64,000 nt of DNA from Lysobacter enzymogenes (GCF_017355525.1 NZ_CP067395.1:3286001-3350000), one strand, 5' to 3'. Shown: positions 16,317 to 24,747, counted from the first letter of the stretch. The notes: a model not told the origin generated them from the letters alone. Made by a program: numbers and translations.

Positions 16317-16637
16317 TTACTTGAAGGCGCGCAGCACGGTCAGCAGGCTGGTGAGGTTGTCGGACACGCCGGTCTGGGCGACCTTCTCGGTCGCGCCGGC
16401 GGCGGCGGTGGTGTCGAGGCTGTAGATCTGCATCACGCCCTGGTTGGCCGCCGCCTGCGACAGCGAGTTCTGCTGCTGCTGCGCCGCCACGGCGTTTTCG
16501 AACAGGATGCCGGTGGAATGCGCCATCGACTGGTAGATCGAACCCATCGCGAAGGCCGGCGCCTCGCCGATGACCTTGACGTTGGACTGGGTGACGGCAT
16601 CGGTGATTTGGTCGTTGACGGCGGTCGGGAATGCCAT
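16317..16637 (-). CDS. rebB: RebB-family R-body protein (copy 1)
   Basis: 106 aa, MAFPTAVNDQIT…LLTVLRAFK. An AAGGAG ribosome site 8 bases upstream fixes the start. It carries the same features as its downstream copy: QITDAVTQSNVKVIGEAPAF, the MGSIYQSMAHSTGI segment, a Gln run and the NQGVMQIYSLDTT helix. As a strong, well-spaced ribosome site would suggest, it may be the main ribbon subunit. Reb proteins are small and act in groups of paralogues; three in one locus here fits that. Confidence 0.92.
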   Translation of the reverse strand: MAFPTAVNDQITDAVTQSNVKVIGEAPAFAMGSIYQSMAHSTGILFENAVAAQQQQNSLSQAAANQGVMQIYSLDTTAAAGATEKVAQTGVSDNLTSLLTVLRAFK

Positions 16638-16697
16638 ATCGAAGCTCCTTGGAGTTTGAAGTACGGCCGCTGCCGTACATCGCTGAGTAACGAGTCG

Positions 16698-17633
16698 TCA
16701 ATTGTTTTGTGAAGCGGCCGGACCGTTCGCTTGCGCGGCGCTGTTGGGATTGTTGTCGCGGTCGGGGCGAACGGCGGAATCGCCGTCGCGGCCGGTTGCG
16801 CGCGACTCGTCGGCAGGCGCGGAACCGGTGGGTTGGGGCGGCAGCAGGCCGCTGGATTGGGCGGCGCCGATCACGTCCTGCAACTGGCGCGCGAGCGGTC
16901 CGATCTGACGCTGGAAACATTCGTCCACTTCCTGCCGGACCAGAACGGCCAAACGCAGCGCGATCTGTTCCATCGGCGTGGGCGCGACGGCGGCGGCGCC
17001 GGGCACCGGCTTGGCCGGCATCAGATCCTGCAGCGATTGCGCGCGTTCGACCGCGCCGAGCACCGCAGTTTCGGCCGCGCGTTCGGCGCGCGCGTTGCCG
17101 TCGACCGCGGCCTGGGCGCGGCCCAGGTTGAGCCGGATCACTTCCTCGATCTGACGGCGCCCGTTCTCGAGCGCACCGGCGGCGCCGCCGGATGGCGGCG
17201 GAGGCGGTTCGGGCGGCGGCGGCGATTGCGCGCCGATCATCGCCACGTACGCGCTGAGCATGCGCTGCTCCTCGCCGAGCAAGTCGCGACCGAGCTGGGC
17301 GCGGGCGAAGTCGCGCACGACCTGGTCGAGTTCGGCGAGCACCGATACCGGTGCGGGCGATGGCGCAGATGCGGGCGGCGATTCGGGTGCGGGCGATGGC
17401 GCGGATACGGGCGGTTGCTCGGGCGCGGGCGCGGGCGATGGCACAGACGCGGACGGCGGCTCGGACGCGGGCGATGGCGCAGACGCCAACGGCGGCTCGG
17501 ACGCGGGCGATGGCGCAGACGCCAACGGCGGCTCGGGCACGGACTGCGACGCGACCGGCGGCGCGGGCGGCGGCGCTTGCGGCGCGGGCGGCGCCGGGCT
17601 TTGCGGATTCTGCGGCGGTTGCGAGGCGTACAT
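16698..17633 (-). CDS. Proline-rich protein of the R-body locus
   Basis: 311 aa from MYASQPPQNPQ. The ATG overlaps the stop of the preceding gene by one base (TGATG), so translation is probably coupled. Residues 1-110 are a disordered Pro/Ala/Ser tract with repeated SAPSPAPE-like units. The middle (VLAELDQVVRDFARAQLG) and the C-terminal half are helical with coiled-coil character (LENGRRQIEEVIRLNLGRAQ), ending in an Asn/Gln-rich tail. I do not recognise a family. Its place between reb genes suggests a scaffold, assembly or packaging role for the ribbon, which is inference only. Confidence 0.75.
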   Translation of the reverse strand: MYASQPPQNPQSPAPPAPQAPPPAPPVASQSVPEPPLASAPSPASEPPLASAPSPASEPPSASVPSPAPAPEQPPVSAPSPAPESPPASAPSPAPVSVLAELDQVVRDFARAQLGRDLLGEEQRMLSAYVAMIGAQSPPPPEPPPPPSGGAAGALENGRRQIEEVIRLNLGRAQAAVDGNARAERAAETAVLGAVERAQSLQDLMPAKPVPGAAAVAPTPMEQIALRLAVLVRQEVDECFQRQIGPLARQLQDVIGAAQSSGLLPPQPTGSAPADESRATGRDGDSAVRPDRDNNPNSAAQANGPAASQNN

Positions 17634-17905
17634 CAGCGCGTCTCCAGCAGGCGCGCCAGCGCCGCGAACACTTTGGGATCGTGCAGGCGCCGCGCCAACA
17701 GGCGGGCGACGTCGCTGTGCGGCGTCGCCGACGCGGCGGACGCCGGCGCCGATCCGGGCGTCGGCCTGGCCGCGGATGCGGATCCGAGCGCCGGCCACGC
17801 CGCGGCGCGCCGCACTGCGCCGCGCCGGCCGGCGCCGGTCTCGCCCGGCGGGGCGAACAGACCTTCCAGTTCGTCGTGCAGCAGGCAATCGAGATTCTCG
17901 TCCAT
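17633..17905 (-). CDS. Small acidic/Ala-rich protein of the R-body locus
   Basis: 90 aa from MDENLDCLLHDELEGLF, chosen because GGAG lies 6-7 bases upstream; an ATG 36 bases earlier has no such site. The N-terminal 20 residues form an acidic amphipathic stretch, then comes an Ala/Pro linker, and the C-terminus is a basic helix (VARLLARRLHDPKVFAALAR). No known family. It is translationally coupled to the Pro-rich protein downstream. Confidence 0.65.
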   Translation of the reverse strand: MDENLDCLLHDELEGLFAPPGETGAGRRGAVRRAAAWPALGSASAARPTPGSAPASAASATPHSDVARLLARRLHDPKVFAALARLLETR

Positions 17906-18066
17906 CGCGAACTCCGGTCTTACACGTGATGCGATACGCAATGAGGGCGCCGATCAGGCCGGCGGCGGGGTCGCGAGGGCGCAGGCGGCGGCCGCGCGCG
18001 CGGCACCGGCGCACGCGCGCGACGGCGGACAGGGACGGCGTGCGCGCGGCGCGCGCCTGCGGCGGC

Positions 18067-19200
18067 TTACGAACCGCCGCTGTTTTGCAGGACCGAGGCG
18101 TACTTGGCGATGCTCTGGTCGATGCTGTCGATCGCGAACTTGGCCGACTCGGCCTCCATCGCACCGGCGCCGGCCGCGACCGCGGCGGCCACCGCCATGA
18201 ACACATCAGTGGCGAGGATGCCGAGCGCGTCCTCGGCCGCCTTCTTGGGCTGGTCGGCGACGATGTCTTCGGTCATCTGCTTCATCAGCACGCCCTGGCT
18301 GGCCAGCGCGATCTTGGTGACGCCGTCGAAATAGACCGCGGCCGACTGCGCGACCAAACCGGCGGCCTGGCTGATCAGCATGTCGGCGGTGGTGGCGATC
18401 TGCGCCGGCGCGTACGACGCGGTCTCGGCGTTGCTGAACTGCACCGCCTGCACGATCTGCTGGTTCAAGGCGCCGGTAGCCGGCGCGGCGGCGGCGTTGC
18501 GCGCGACCGCGAGGGCGCGCGCAGCGGCCAGCGGCGACTTGGGCGTGCTGTTGCCGCTACCGCTGCTGTCGCCGTTGTTGCTGCCGCTGCCGTTGCCATT
18601 GCTGCCACTGCCATTGCTGCCGGAGCCACCGCTGCCATTGCCATTGCCATTGCCGCTGCCGCCGCTGCCGCCCGCGCCTTGACCCGCGCCGGCCGCGCTG
18701 TTGCCGTCGCCGGCCGCGCCGGAACCGCTGCCCGGATCCTGACCCGAGCCGCCGCTGCCGCCCGAGCCGCTGCCGGAGCCGCTGCCCGAACCATTGCCCG
18801 AGTCGTTGCCCGAATCGCCTCCAGAGCCGCCGCCCGAGCCGTTGCCCGAACCGCTTCCAGAACCGCTCCCGCCCGAACCCGAGCCGCCACCGGCGCCGGC
18901 CGCCGCCGCCGCCGCGCCAGCCGGCGCACTGCCGGCATCGCCGTTACCGCCGGCGCCCACGCCGGCGCCCTGCGGCGACGAGCCCGGCGCGGCGCCGCGG
19001 CCCGGCCCGCCGGTGGCGTCGCGCCCGGCACCGACCGCGCTGTCCGCGGCCGCATCCGCATGCCCGGCCTGCGCCGAAGCCGCGGCGGCCGCCGCCGCCG
19101 CCGACGCGGCCGCGGCAGCCGCGCCCTGCGCCGCGCCCGTCTGCGCGTCCTGCTCGGGCGCGGCGCCCGCGTTGTTGTCGTCCAACCGCTGTTGCGTCAT
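18067..19200 (-). CDS. Gly/Ser-rich protein with Reb-like C-terminal domain
   Basis: 377 aa; GGAG lies 8 bases before the ATG. Residues 1-100 are Ala-rich, and about 100-240 form a low-complexity Gly/Ser/Asn tract (GSGSGSGSGG, NGNGNGSGG, SNGSGSNGNGSGS). The C-terminal 135 residues are predicted helical and echo RebB: LNQQIVQAVQFSN recalls NxQITDAVTQxN, followed by a YAPAQIATTADML segment and long Ala-rich helices. I infer a Reb paralogue with a long flexible arm, perhaps decorating or cross-linking the ribbon. The DNA of the tract is a dense CCGCTGCC-type repeat, so its length may vary between strains. Confidence 0.78.
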   Translation of the reverse strand: MTQQRLDDNNAGAAPEQDAQTGAAQGAAAAAASAAAAAAAASAQAGHADAAADSAVGAGRDATGGPGRGAAPGSSPQGAGVGAGGNGDAGSAPAGAAAAAAGAGGGSGSGGSGSGSGSGNGSGGGSGGDSGNDSGNGSGSGSGSGSGGSGGSGQDPGSGSGAAGDGNSAAGAGQGAGGSGGSGNGNGNGSGGSGSNGSGSNGNGSGSNNGDSSGSGNSTPKSPLAAARALAVARNAAAAPATGALNQQIVQAVQFSNAETASYAPAQIATTADMLISQAAGLVAQSAAVYFDGVTKIALASQGVLMKQMTEDIVADQPKKAAEDALGILATDVFMAVAAAVAAGAGAMEAESAKFAIDSIDQSIAKYASVLQNSGGS

Positions 19201-19253
19201 CGCTGTTCTCCGTAGCGTGCGTCCGTCGTCTCATCGCCCCGCAACGCCGCGCG

Positions 19254-19487
19254 CTACGGCTTGTCGCCCACGGCCATGATCAGTTGCACCGCCTTGGACA
19301 CCACCGCGCTGGAAATCTGGTTGAGCACCTGTTGGCTGTGCACCGCGTTCTGCAGCGCCAGGCCGGTGGAGTGGCTGGACACCTGGTACAGCGAGGCGAT
19401 CGCCTGCGCGGGCGCCTCGGCGACGACCTTCACGTTGGTCTGGGTGACGGCGTCGGTGATTTGCGAATTGACGGGCGTATCGGTCAT
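19254..19487 (-). CDS. Short RebB-like R-body protein
   Basis: 77 aa, MTDTPVNSQITDAVTQTNVK…. It keeps the N-terminal RebB signature (NSQITDAVTQTNVKVVAEAP, then LYQVSSHSTGLALQNAV) but the C-terminus is shorter and different (ISSAVVSKAVQLIMAVGDKP). It is the first structural gene after the sigma factor, 114 bases downstream of it, and precedes the Gly/Ser-rich gene by 53 bases. Confidence 0.88.
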   Translation of the reverse strand: MTDTPVNSQITDAVTQTNVKVVAEAPAQAIASLYQVSSHSTGLALQNAVHSQQVLNQISSAVVSKAVQLIMAVGDKP

Positions 19488-19601
19488 GAGCCTGTCCCTG
19501 GAGTGGGTTTTCGTTGCGGGTCTAATGCGGTGGAACGCGAGCCCGAGAGGCTTGTGAACCCGGCCGCGCCGGCCGCCGCGAGGCGCCGACGCGGCGGCGG
19601 G

Positions 19602-20228
19602 TCATTCCCGCCCCACCGCCAGCCGCAGCCGGTTGCGCAGCAGCTCGACCCGCTTGCGCGCCAGCGGCTGGTTGATGTGCAGCTTCTCGGCTATCACTGG
19701 ATACGGCAGATCCTCGATAAAGCGGTAAGCGAACAGCCGCCTTTGCTCGCGGCTCATCCGCGCGACCGCCGCGACCACCCGCTCCAGCTGCTCGTCCAGC
19801 TCCAGTTTCTGCAGCGCCGACAGGCCCTCGTGGGCGAAGCCGCCGCCCTCGCCGTCGACCTCGCGGTGGCGGTCGAACACTTCGCGGTCGCGCCCGCGCC
19901 GGCGCACGCTGTCGAGGAACACATGGCGCAGCACCACGAACAGGAAGCCGCCCGGGTCGGTGATGGTGTGCGGCGCGCGGCGCATGAACAGCAAGGCCTT
20001 GATCGCGGTGTTGCCGAGCAGTTCCTCGGCGCGGTCGCGCTGGCCGTCGGCGAAGCGGCGCGCGCGCGCTTCCAGTTCCGGCAAGTTGCTGCGCCAGGCG
20101 CCGGCGAACATTTCGTCGGCGAGTTTGAAATCCGCGCACGGCGCGGCGCCGCGCCATGCCTGCGCGCGCTCGTCCGGCGCGCAGCGGAAGCTGTTGCAGT
20201 CGGCGCGTTCGCGCCCGTCGGCATCCAT
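19602..20228 (-). CDS. ECF-like sigma factor heading the R-body locus
   Basis: 208 aa from MDADGRERADCN; a strong AGGAGGGGG site precedes this ATG, so the 42-residue Arg-rich extension upstream is rejected. Region 2 lies around residues 70-135 (LLGNTAIKALLFMRRAP, FLFVVLRHVFLDSVRRR). Region 4 is at the C-terminus (MSREQRRLFAYRFIEDLPYP then IAEKLHINQPLARKRVELL), giving the helix-turn-helix that reads the -35 element. It would direct RNA polymerase to dedicated promoters. It sits directly upstream of the reb genes on the same strand, so I infer that it controls them; an alternative sigma factor (FecI2) is reported to act on reb genes in Pseudomonas aeruginosa PA14. No adjacent anti-sigma gene is seen for this one. 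Confidence 0.83.
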   Translation of the reverse strand: MDADGRERADCNSFRCAPDERAQAWRGAAPCADFKLADEMFAGAWRSNLPELEARARRFADGQRDRAEELLGNTAIKALLFMRRAPHTITDPGGFLFVVLRHVFLDSVRRRGRDREVFDRHREVDGEGGGFAHEGLSALQKLELDEQLERVVAAVARMSREQRRLFAYRFIEDLPYPVIAEKLHINQPLARKRVELLRNRLRLAVGRE

Positions 20229-20491
20229 CACGTTCCCCCTCCTTCGTCTGCGGTGCAGGCGAGTCTGGGCAGGGGGGGTACGGATGGCTGTTACTTGGGT
20301 GACACGCACGGCGTGCATGCGCGCAGGCAACTGCGCATCCCGTCGCGATACCAAAAAATAGCGGCTTTTCCGCGGCTTTTTTCGCCCTCGCTCGGCGCGA
20401 AGGCATGCGCTGAAGATTGCGCGCGACGTCGTTTAAAGCATGCGGGCGCTCACATTCGTCCCGCTGCGGCGTTATCGGTGCATGCGCGAGT

Positions 20492-20977
20492 TCAAGCCGG
20501 ACGCGTCGGCGCGCCCGGCTCCAGGCCGATCGCGCGCGCGATGCCGCTCCAGCCCCAGGTCGCCAGGCAGCACGCGCCGGCCAGCGCGAGCCACGACGCG
20601 CCGCCTGCGGGCAGCAGACGCAGCGGCGCGAGCAACGCCGGCCACCACGTCGGCGCGCTGCCCAGCGCCGCGCCGACGCCGGCCGCGATCAGGCCGAACA
20701 ACAGCAACTGCTGCAACCAGCGCTCGACCTGATCGCTGCCGTCGGCGGCGGCGGCGGCGCGGCGCGCGACCTGTTCGGCGAAACCGTAGGGAACCGGCTC
20801 CATCGGCGGCGCGCGCAAGGCCCGGCTCAGCAAGCGGTACTGGCCCAGGCGCGGATCGCCCTCGCTCATCGGCGCGCCGAGGCGTTCGTGCTCGCGCGCG
20901 CGCTCCTGCAAGGCCCATTCGCGGGCCACGGCCGGATCGTCGAAGCGCGGGTCGGTGTCGTGTCGATTGCGGTTCAT
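20492..20977 (-). CDS. Membrane protein, probable anti-sigma partner
   Basis: 161 aa. The cytoplasmic N-terminal half (about 90 residues) is charged and helical, followed by two hydrophobic segments (LLLFGLIAAGVGAALG and about GASWLALAGACCLATWGW). Its ATG overlaps the sigma-factor stop codon by four bases (ATGA), so the two are coupled. This layout, a soluble N-terminus plus C-terminal membrane helices directly after an ECF sigma gene, is that of membrane anti-sigma factors. I see no zinc-binding HxxxCxxC motif, so it is not a ZAS-type protein. Confidence 0.68.
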   Translation of the reverse strand: MNRNRHDTDPRFDDPAVAREWALQERAREHERLGAPMSEGDPRLGQYRLLSRALRAPPMEPVPYGFAEQVARRAAAAADGSDQVERWLQQLLLFGLIAAGVGAALGSAPTWWPALLAPLRLLPAGGASWLALAGACCLATWGWSGIARAIGLEPGAPTRPA

Positions 20978-21540
20978 GCGAATTCTCCCAGCCGCGCTTC
21001 CAGCCGCTGGCGCAGGCGCGCCCGGGTCCGGAACAGGTGGCTCTTGATGGTGCCCTCGGCCAGGCCGGTCATCTGCGCGATCTCGCCGATGGGCACTTCT
21101 TCCAGGTGATACAGGGTCAGCAAGGTGCGCTGCAACGGCGGCAGCGCCTCGATCTCGGCGTGCAGGCCGGCGGCGATCTCCTCGTCGGCGCAGGCCGCTT
21201 CCAGGTCGAAGCCGTCGCTGACCGACTCCAGCAGCGACGGCGCGTCTTCGTCGGCGGCCGCCTCAAGGATCGGAATGCGCTTGCGTTCCAGATGGCGCTT
21301 GGCCACCGAATAGGCGACCTGGCCGATCCACGACTTCAGCGCGCTCTCGTAGCGGTACTGGTGCAGGCACTGGTGGATGCGCAGGAAGGCTTCCTGGCAC
21401 AGCTCGCGGGTGTCGTCGGGATGCCGGACCATGCGCTGGACGATATGCCAGCACAGCCCCTGGTACTCGCGCACCAGACGCTCGAACGCCCCCGGCTGGC
21501 GGGAGAGGACGGCTTCGACCAGGGCGCGGTCGTCGTTCAT
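20974..21540 (-). CDS. RpoE-like ECF sigma factor
   Basis: 188 aa from MNDDRALVEAVLSRQPGAFE. Region 2 contains FERLVREYQGLCWHIVQRM, HPDDTRELCQEAFLRIHQCL (the D-x-x-Q-E-x-F core) and ALKSWIGQVAYSVAKRHLER. Region 4 contains ALPPLQRTLLTLYHLEEVP and MTGLAEGTIKSHLFRTRARL. All parts of a group-4 sigma factor are present at typical length. It is followed by its membrane partner with a four-base overlap. A CRP/Clp-like palindrome lies 76 bases upstream of the start codon. Confidence 0.92.
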   Translation of the reverse strand: MNDDRALVEAVLSRQPGAFERLVREYQGLCWHIVQRMVRHPDDTRELCQEAFLRIHQCLHQYRYESALKSWIGQVAYSVAKRHLERKRIPILEAAADEDAPSLLESVSDGFDLEAACADEEIAAGLHAEIEALPPLQRTLLTLYHLEEVPIGEIAQMTGLAEGTIKSHLFRTRARLRQRLEARLGEFA

Positions 21541-21615
21541 GGGCTGGAACCGGTCATCCCGGCGAGGATGCGGGCAAGGCGCGCGCGGTTGCAGTGGCGG
21601 GCGCACGCACCGCGC

Positions 21616-21631
21616 TGTGACGAGTGTCACC
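21616..21631. promoter_or_regulatory. CRP/Clp-type operator candidate
   Basis: TGTGACGAGTGTCACC fits TGTGA-N6-TCACA with one mismatch. It lies between the divergent ECF sigma gene (start 21540) and the small membrane protein gene (start 21771), so it could act on either. Confidence 0.5.
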
Positions 21632-21770
21632 CCGCCGCCCCGCGCCGGCCGCCGCGGCTGCAACCGCCCGGACCCGGGCCGTATCTCTTGCCCCGAAGCC
21701 CGGCCACCGCCCCCATCCACCCGCCCACGGACCCGACCCCGTACCGCACCCGCCCGAGGAAACCGCCGCC

Positions 21771-22094
21771 ATGCCCCAGTCCCTGGTCCCCATCACTTTG
21801 TTCGTCTGCATCGTCTTCGCGATCAAGATCGTGGTCGAAGCGCGCTTCCGCATGAAGCTGCTGCAAGCCGGCGACGCCGACGAGATGCTGCGCTCGGTGG
21901 CGCGCGACGAAGACCAGCGCCGCCGCCACGGCGCGCTGCGCTGGGGCATCGTCATGGTGCTGCTGGCCTGCGCGTTCGGCGTGATCGAAGCCGCCGGCTG
22001 GCGCGACCTCACCGCCGGCACCCTGGCCGTGCTGATCGGCGCGGTCGGCCTGGGCAACCTCAGCTACTATTTCATCGCGCGCAAGTTCGGCTGA
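21771..22094 (+). CDS. Small three-helix membrane protein
   Basis: 107 aa from MPQSLVPITLFVCIVFAIK. There are three hydrophobic helices: residues 5-24, a second around 60-80 (WGIVMVLLACAFGVIEAAG) and a third near 85-105 (AGTLAVLIGAVGLGNLSYYF). A charged cytoplasmic loop lies between the first two (KLLQAGDADEMLRSVARDEDQ). It resembles small uncharacterised proteins found beside ECF sigma genes in this family. The function is unknown. Confidence 0.72.
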   Translation: MPQSLVPITLFVCIVFAIKIVVEARFRMKLLQAGDADEMLRSVARDEDQRRRHGALRWGIVMVLLACAFGVIEAAGWRDLTAGTLAVLIGAVGLGNLSYYFIARKFG

Positions 22095-22229
22095 GGCCGC
22101 CGCTAAGCGGCGCACTTCCCAAGCGGCGCTTAAACGGCGCCCCGCGCCGAGCGCCGGACTAGGACCTAAGTCGCTGGTCAGGCCGGGCCGCGCCGACGAT
22201 GATCGGCGCAGTCCCGACCGGAAGCCCGC

Positions 22230-23267
22230 ATGCGCCCGTCCGTCGTCCTGCGTTGCCTGCTCGCCAGCGCGCTGTTGTCGCTCGCGCTGCCGTCGTTCGC
22301 CGCTGCCGCTTCGGCCAAACCGGGCAAAGCCGCCGCCGCGGCGCCAGCACCCGACCGGCGCATCGCCCTCACCGTCGACGACCTGCCGTGGGTGCAGCTG
22401 CCCGCGGTGACCACCGAATCGATCATCGACGAACATCGCCGCCTGATCGCGGCGATCCGCAAGGCCGGCGTGCCGCTGACCGGCTTCGTCAACGAGGGCA
22501 AGCTCGAAGACCGGGGCGCGCTGCAGCCGGCGCGGCTGGCGATGCTGCGCGACTGGCTCGACGCCGGCGCCGAACTCGGCAACCACAGCTACAGCCATGC
22601 CGACCTGCACGCGGTCGGGCTGGCCGCGTACGAGGACGACATCCTGCGCGGCGAGCGCCAGCTGCGCCCGCTGCTGCAGGCGCGCGGGCAGACCCCGCAC
22701 TGGTTCCGCCATCCCTACCTGCGCGCCGGCCGCAGCGCCGAGGACAAGGCTGCGCTGGCGCGCTTCCTCGACCAGCACGGTTACCGCATCGCCCCGGTCA
22801 CGGTCGACAACTCCGACTGGATCTGGGCCGCCGCCTACCTGCGCGCCGGCGAACCGCACCCGGGCAGCCGCTACCGCGGCAAGCCGCACACCGAGGGCAT
22901 CAAGACCCGCCTGCGCCGCGACTACATCAAGTACATGGGGCGCAAGCTCGACTACTACGAACGCCAGTCGCAGGCGCTGCTCGGCTACAACCTGCCGCAG
23001 ATCTGGCTGATCCACGCCAACGCGCTCAACGCCGACACCTACGGCGAGCTGATCGCGATGGCGCGCAAGCGCGGCTACCGCTTCATCGGCCTGGACGAAG
23101 CCATGCGCGACCCGGCCTACCAGCGCGCCGACGCCTACACCGGCCCGGCCGGCCCGAGCTGGCTGCACCGCTGGGCGATCGGCGAGAAGAAACCGGCCAG
23201 CTTCTTCGCCGGCGAACCGGAAGTCCCGGAATGGGTCTTGAACCTCGCCCGCCTCGATTCCGAATGA
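22230..23267 (+). CDS. Secreted polysaccharide deacetylase (NodB-like)
   Basis: 345 aa with a Sec signal peptide (residues 1-28) and GGAAGC upstream. The NodB domain begins at RRIALTVDDLPW; motif 1 is TVDD (Asp50-Asp51) and motif 2 is GNHSYSHADLH with the metal ligands His119 and His123. HPYLRAG supplies the motif-3 Arg-type segment, and the later LIHANAL segment supplies the C-terminal His. The expected reaction is metal-dependent removal of N- or O-acetyl groups from a cell-wall or extracellular glycan in the periplasm or outside the cell. The length is normal for CE4-type proteins. It stands alone between a small membrane protein gene and the lrp-like gene. Confidence 0.88.
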   Translation: MRPSVVLRCLLASALLSLALPSFAAAASAKPGKAAAAAPAPDRRIALTVDDLPWVQLPAVTTESIIDEHRRLIAAIRKAGVPLTGFVNEGKLEDRGALQPARLAMLRDWLDAGAELGNHSYSHADLHAVGLAAYEDDILRGERQLRPLLQARGQTPHWFRHPYLRAGRSAEDKAALARFLDQHGYRIAPVTVDNSDWIWAAAYLRAGEPHPGSRYRGKPHTEGIKTRLRRDYIKYMGRKLDYYERQSQALLGYNLPQIWLIHANALNADTYGELIAMARKRGYRFIGLDEAMRDPAYQRADAYTGPAGPSWLHRWAIGEKKPASFFAGEPEVPEWVLNLARLDSE

Positions 23268-23350
23268 CGTCTGTGCTGTAGCAGCGGCGTCCCGCGGGTA
23301 TTTGCTTCGGTCACAAGCCGCAAGCGCGCAACCACAACCGCCTGCGCCCG

Positions 23351-23785
23351 CTACAACCGATCCAACACCGTCCGCAACACCGGCACGGTCGTGACATCGT
23401 CCACGCCCTTCAACCCCGCGACCCGCTCGCGCACATCCGCCAGCTCGCCCGGCGAACCCGTTTCCACCAGCACCATCAGATCGATCTCGCCGGCCACGCT
23501 ATGCGCCAACCGCACCTGCGGCAACGCCGCCAGCGCCGGCACCACGTCGTCGCAACTGAAACCCTCGGCGTAGCGCAGCAGCAGCCATGCGCGCAGCGGA
23601 TCGCCGCCGCTGCCCAGGCGCACCGTGTACTGGGCGATCACGCCGGCCGCCTCCAGGCGTTGCAGGCGCTCCTGCACGGTGCTGCGCGATAGGCCGACCG
23701 CCTTGGCCAACGCCACCGTCGACAGGCGCGCGTTGTCCTGCAACAACGCGATCAGTTTGCGGTCGACCTCGTCGAGAGTTTTCAT
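23351..23785 (-). CDS. Lrp/AsnC-family transcriptional regulator
   Basis: 144 aa. An N-terminal helix-turn-helix (LDEVDRKLIALLQDNARLS then LAKAVGLSRSTVQERLQRL) is followed by the RAM/AsnC ligand-binding domain (QVRLAHSVAGEIDLMVLVET). The length is typical. It diverges from the isochorismatase-like gene with 115 bases between the starts, so it probably regulates that gene and itself; the effector, perhaps an amino acid, cannot be told from the sequence. Confidence 0.92.
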   Translation of the reverse strand: MKTLDEVDRKLIALLQDNARLSTVALAKAVGLSRSTVQERLQRLEAAGVIAQYTVRLGSGGDPLRAWLLLRYAEGFSCDDVVPALAALPQVRLAHSVAGEIDLMVLVETGSPGELADVRERVAGLKGVDDVTTVPVLRTVLDRL

Positions 23786-23900
23786 CGGTAGCCTGGCATG
23801 CCGGCGCGGCGCCGGCCGGGACCGTCATTCTGCCGGGTTGAGACCGGCCGCGGCGAGCGGCCACGATGGCGCACCCCTCCTTCTCCCGCCCGGTTCGACC

Positions 23901-24461
23901 ATGACCGCTTCCATCGCCCTGATCCCCATCGACGTGCAACGCGGCTTCGACTACCCGCCGTGGGGCCGCCGCAACAATCCGCACATGGAAGACAACGGCC
24001 GGCGCCTGCTCGCGGCATGGCGCGAACGCGGCTGGCCGCTGCTGCACGTGCGCCACGATTCGGTCCAGGCCGGCTCGACCTTGCGCCGCGACCATCCCGG
24101 CAACGCGTTCCGCGACGGCTTCGAACCGCGTGCGGACGAAGCGGTGATCGGCAAGTCGGTCAACTCCGCCTTCATCGGTACCGACCTGGATCTGCGCTTG
24201 CGCCGGCTCGGCGTCGATACCGTAGTGGTGTTCGGCGTGAGTACCGACATGTGCGTGTCGACGACGGTGCGGATGGCGAGCAATCTCGGTTACCGCGTCA
24301 TCGTCGTCGGCGACGCGTGCTTCTGCTTCGATCTCGACGACGGCGCCGGCGGGACGATCGCGGCCGAGGCGATCAGCGCCGCGCATCTGGCGACCTTGCG
24401 TGCGGAATTCGCGCAGGTGATGGATACCGCCGAGTTGCTGGCGCACATCGACGCATCATGA
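23901..24461 (+). CDS. Isochorismatase-like cysteine hydrolase
   Basis: 186 aa from MTASIALIPIDVQRGF; the longer frame upstream runs into the divergent regulator. The catalytic triad of the family is complete: Asp11 in IDVQ, Lys85 in GKSVNSAF and Cys118 in TDMCVSTTVR, preceded by the usual cis-peptide region. It is probably an amidohydrolase (nicotinamidase-like) or isochorismatase-like enzyme in the cytosol; the substrate is unknown. No enterobactin-type genes are nearby, so a true isochorismatase role is unlikely. Confidence 0.88.
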   Translation: MTASIALIPIDVQRGFDYPPWGRRNNPHMEDNGRRLLAAWRERGWPLLHVRHDSVQAGSTLRRDHPGNAFRDGFEPRADEAVIGKSVNSAFIGTDLDLRLRRLGVDTVVVFGVSTDMCVSTTVRMASNLGYRVIVVGDACFCFDLDDGAGGTIAAEAISAAHLATLRAEFAQVMDTAELLAHIDAS

Positions 24462-24490
24462 TCGCACCCTCTCCCATAACGACGTAACTG

Positions 24491-24606
24491 CTCCCTCTCC
24501 CGCTTGCGGGAGAGGGCCGGGGTGAGGGCAGCGCGACTGTGTTCGTTGCTTCGTCGAATCTTGAGTTCCCTCACCCCAACCCCTCTCCCGCAAGCGGGAG
24601 GGGGGC
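24491..24606. repeat. REP-like pair in inverted orientation
   Basis: Two copies of a palindromic unit, CTCTCCCGCTTGCGGGAGAG plus the arm GGGGTGAGGGC, occur head to head (24491-24532 and 24568-24606). The same unit recurs at 30956-31081 (again a pair) and at 56135-56173 (single). All copies are intergenic. Confidence 0.85.
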
Positions 24607-24747
24607 TTGATGCAGCATCGCCGTTACACGGCGCTCGAACATCCGCACGAAAAAACCCGCTCGCAAAACGACGAACGGTCTTGCAACCGAAATTTTCCGC
24701 GCGTACAGTTCGCGCCCATCTTCTTCAATCTTTCCGACCGCCTTCTC

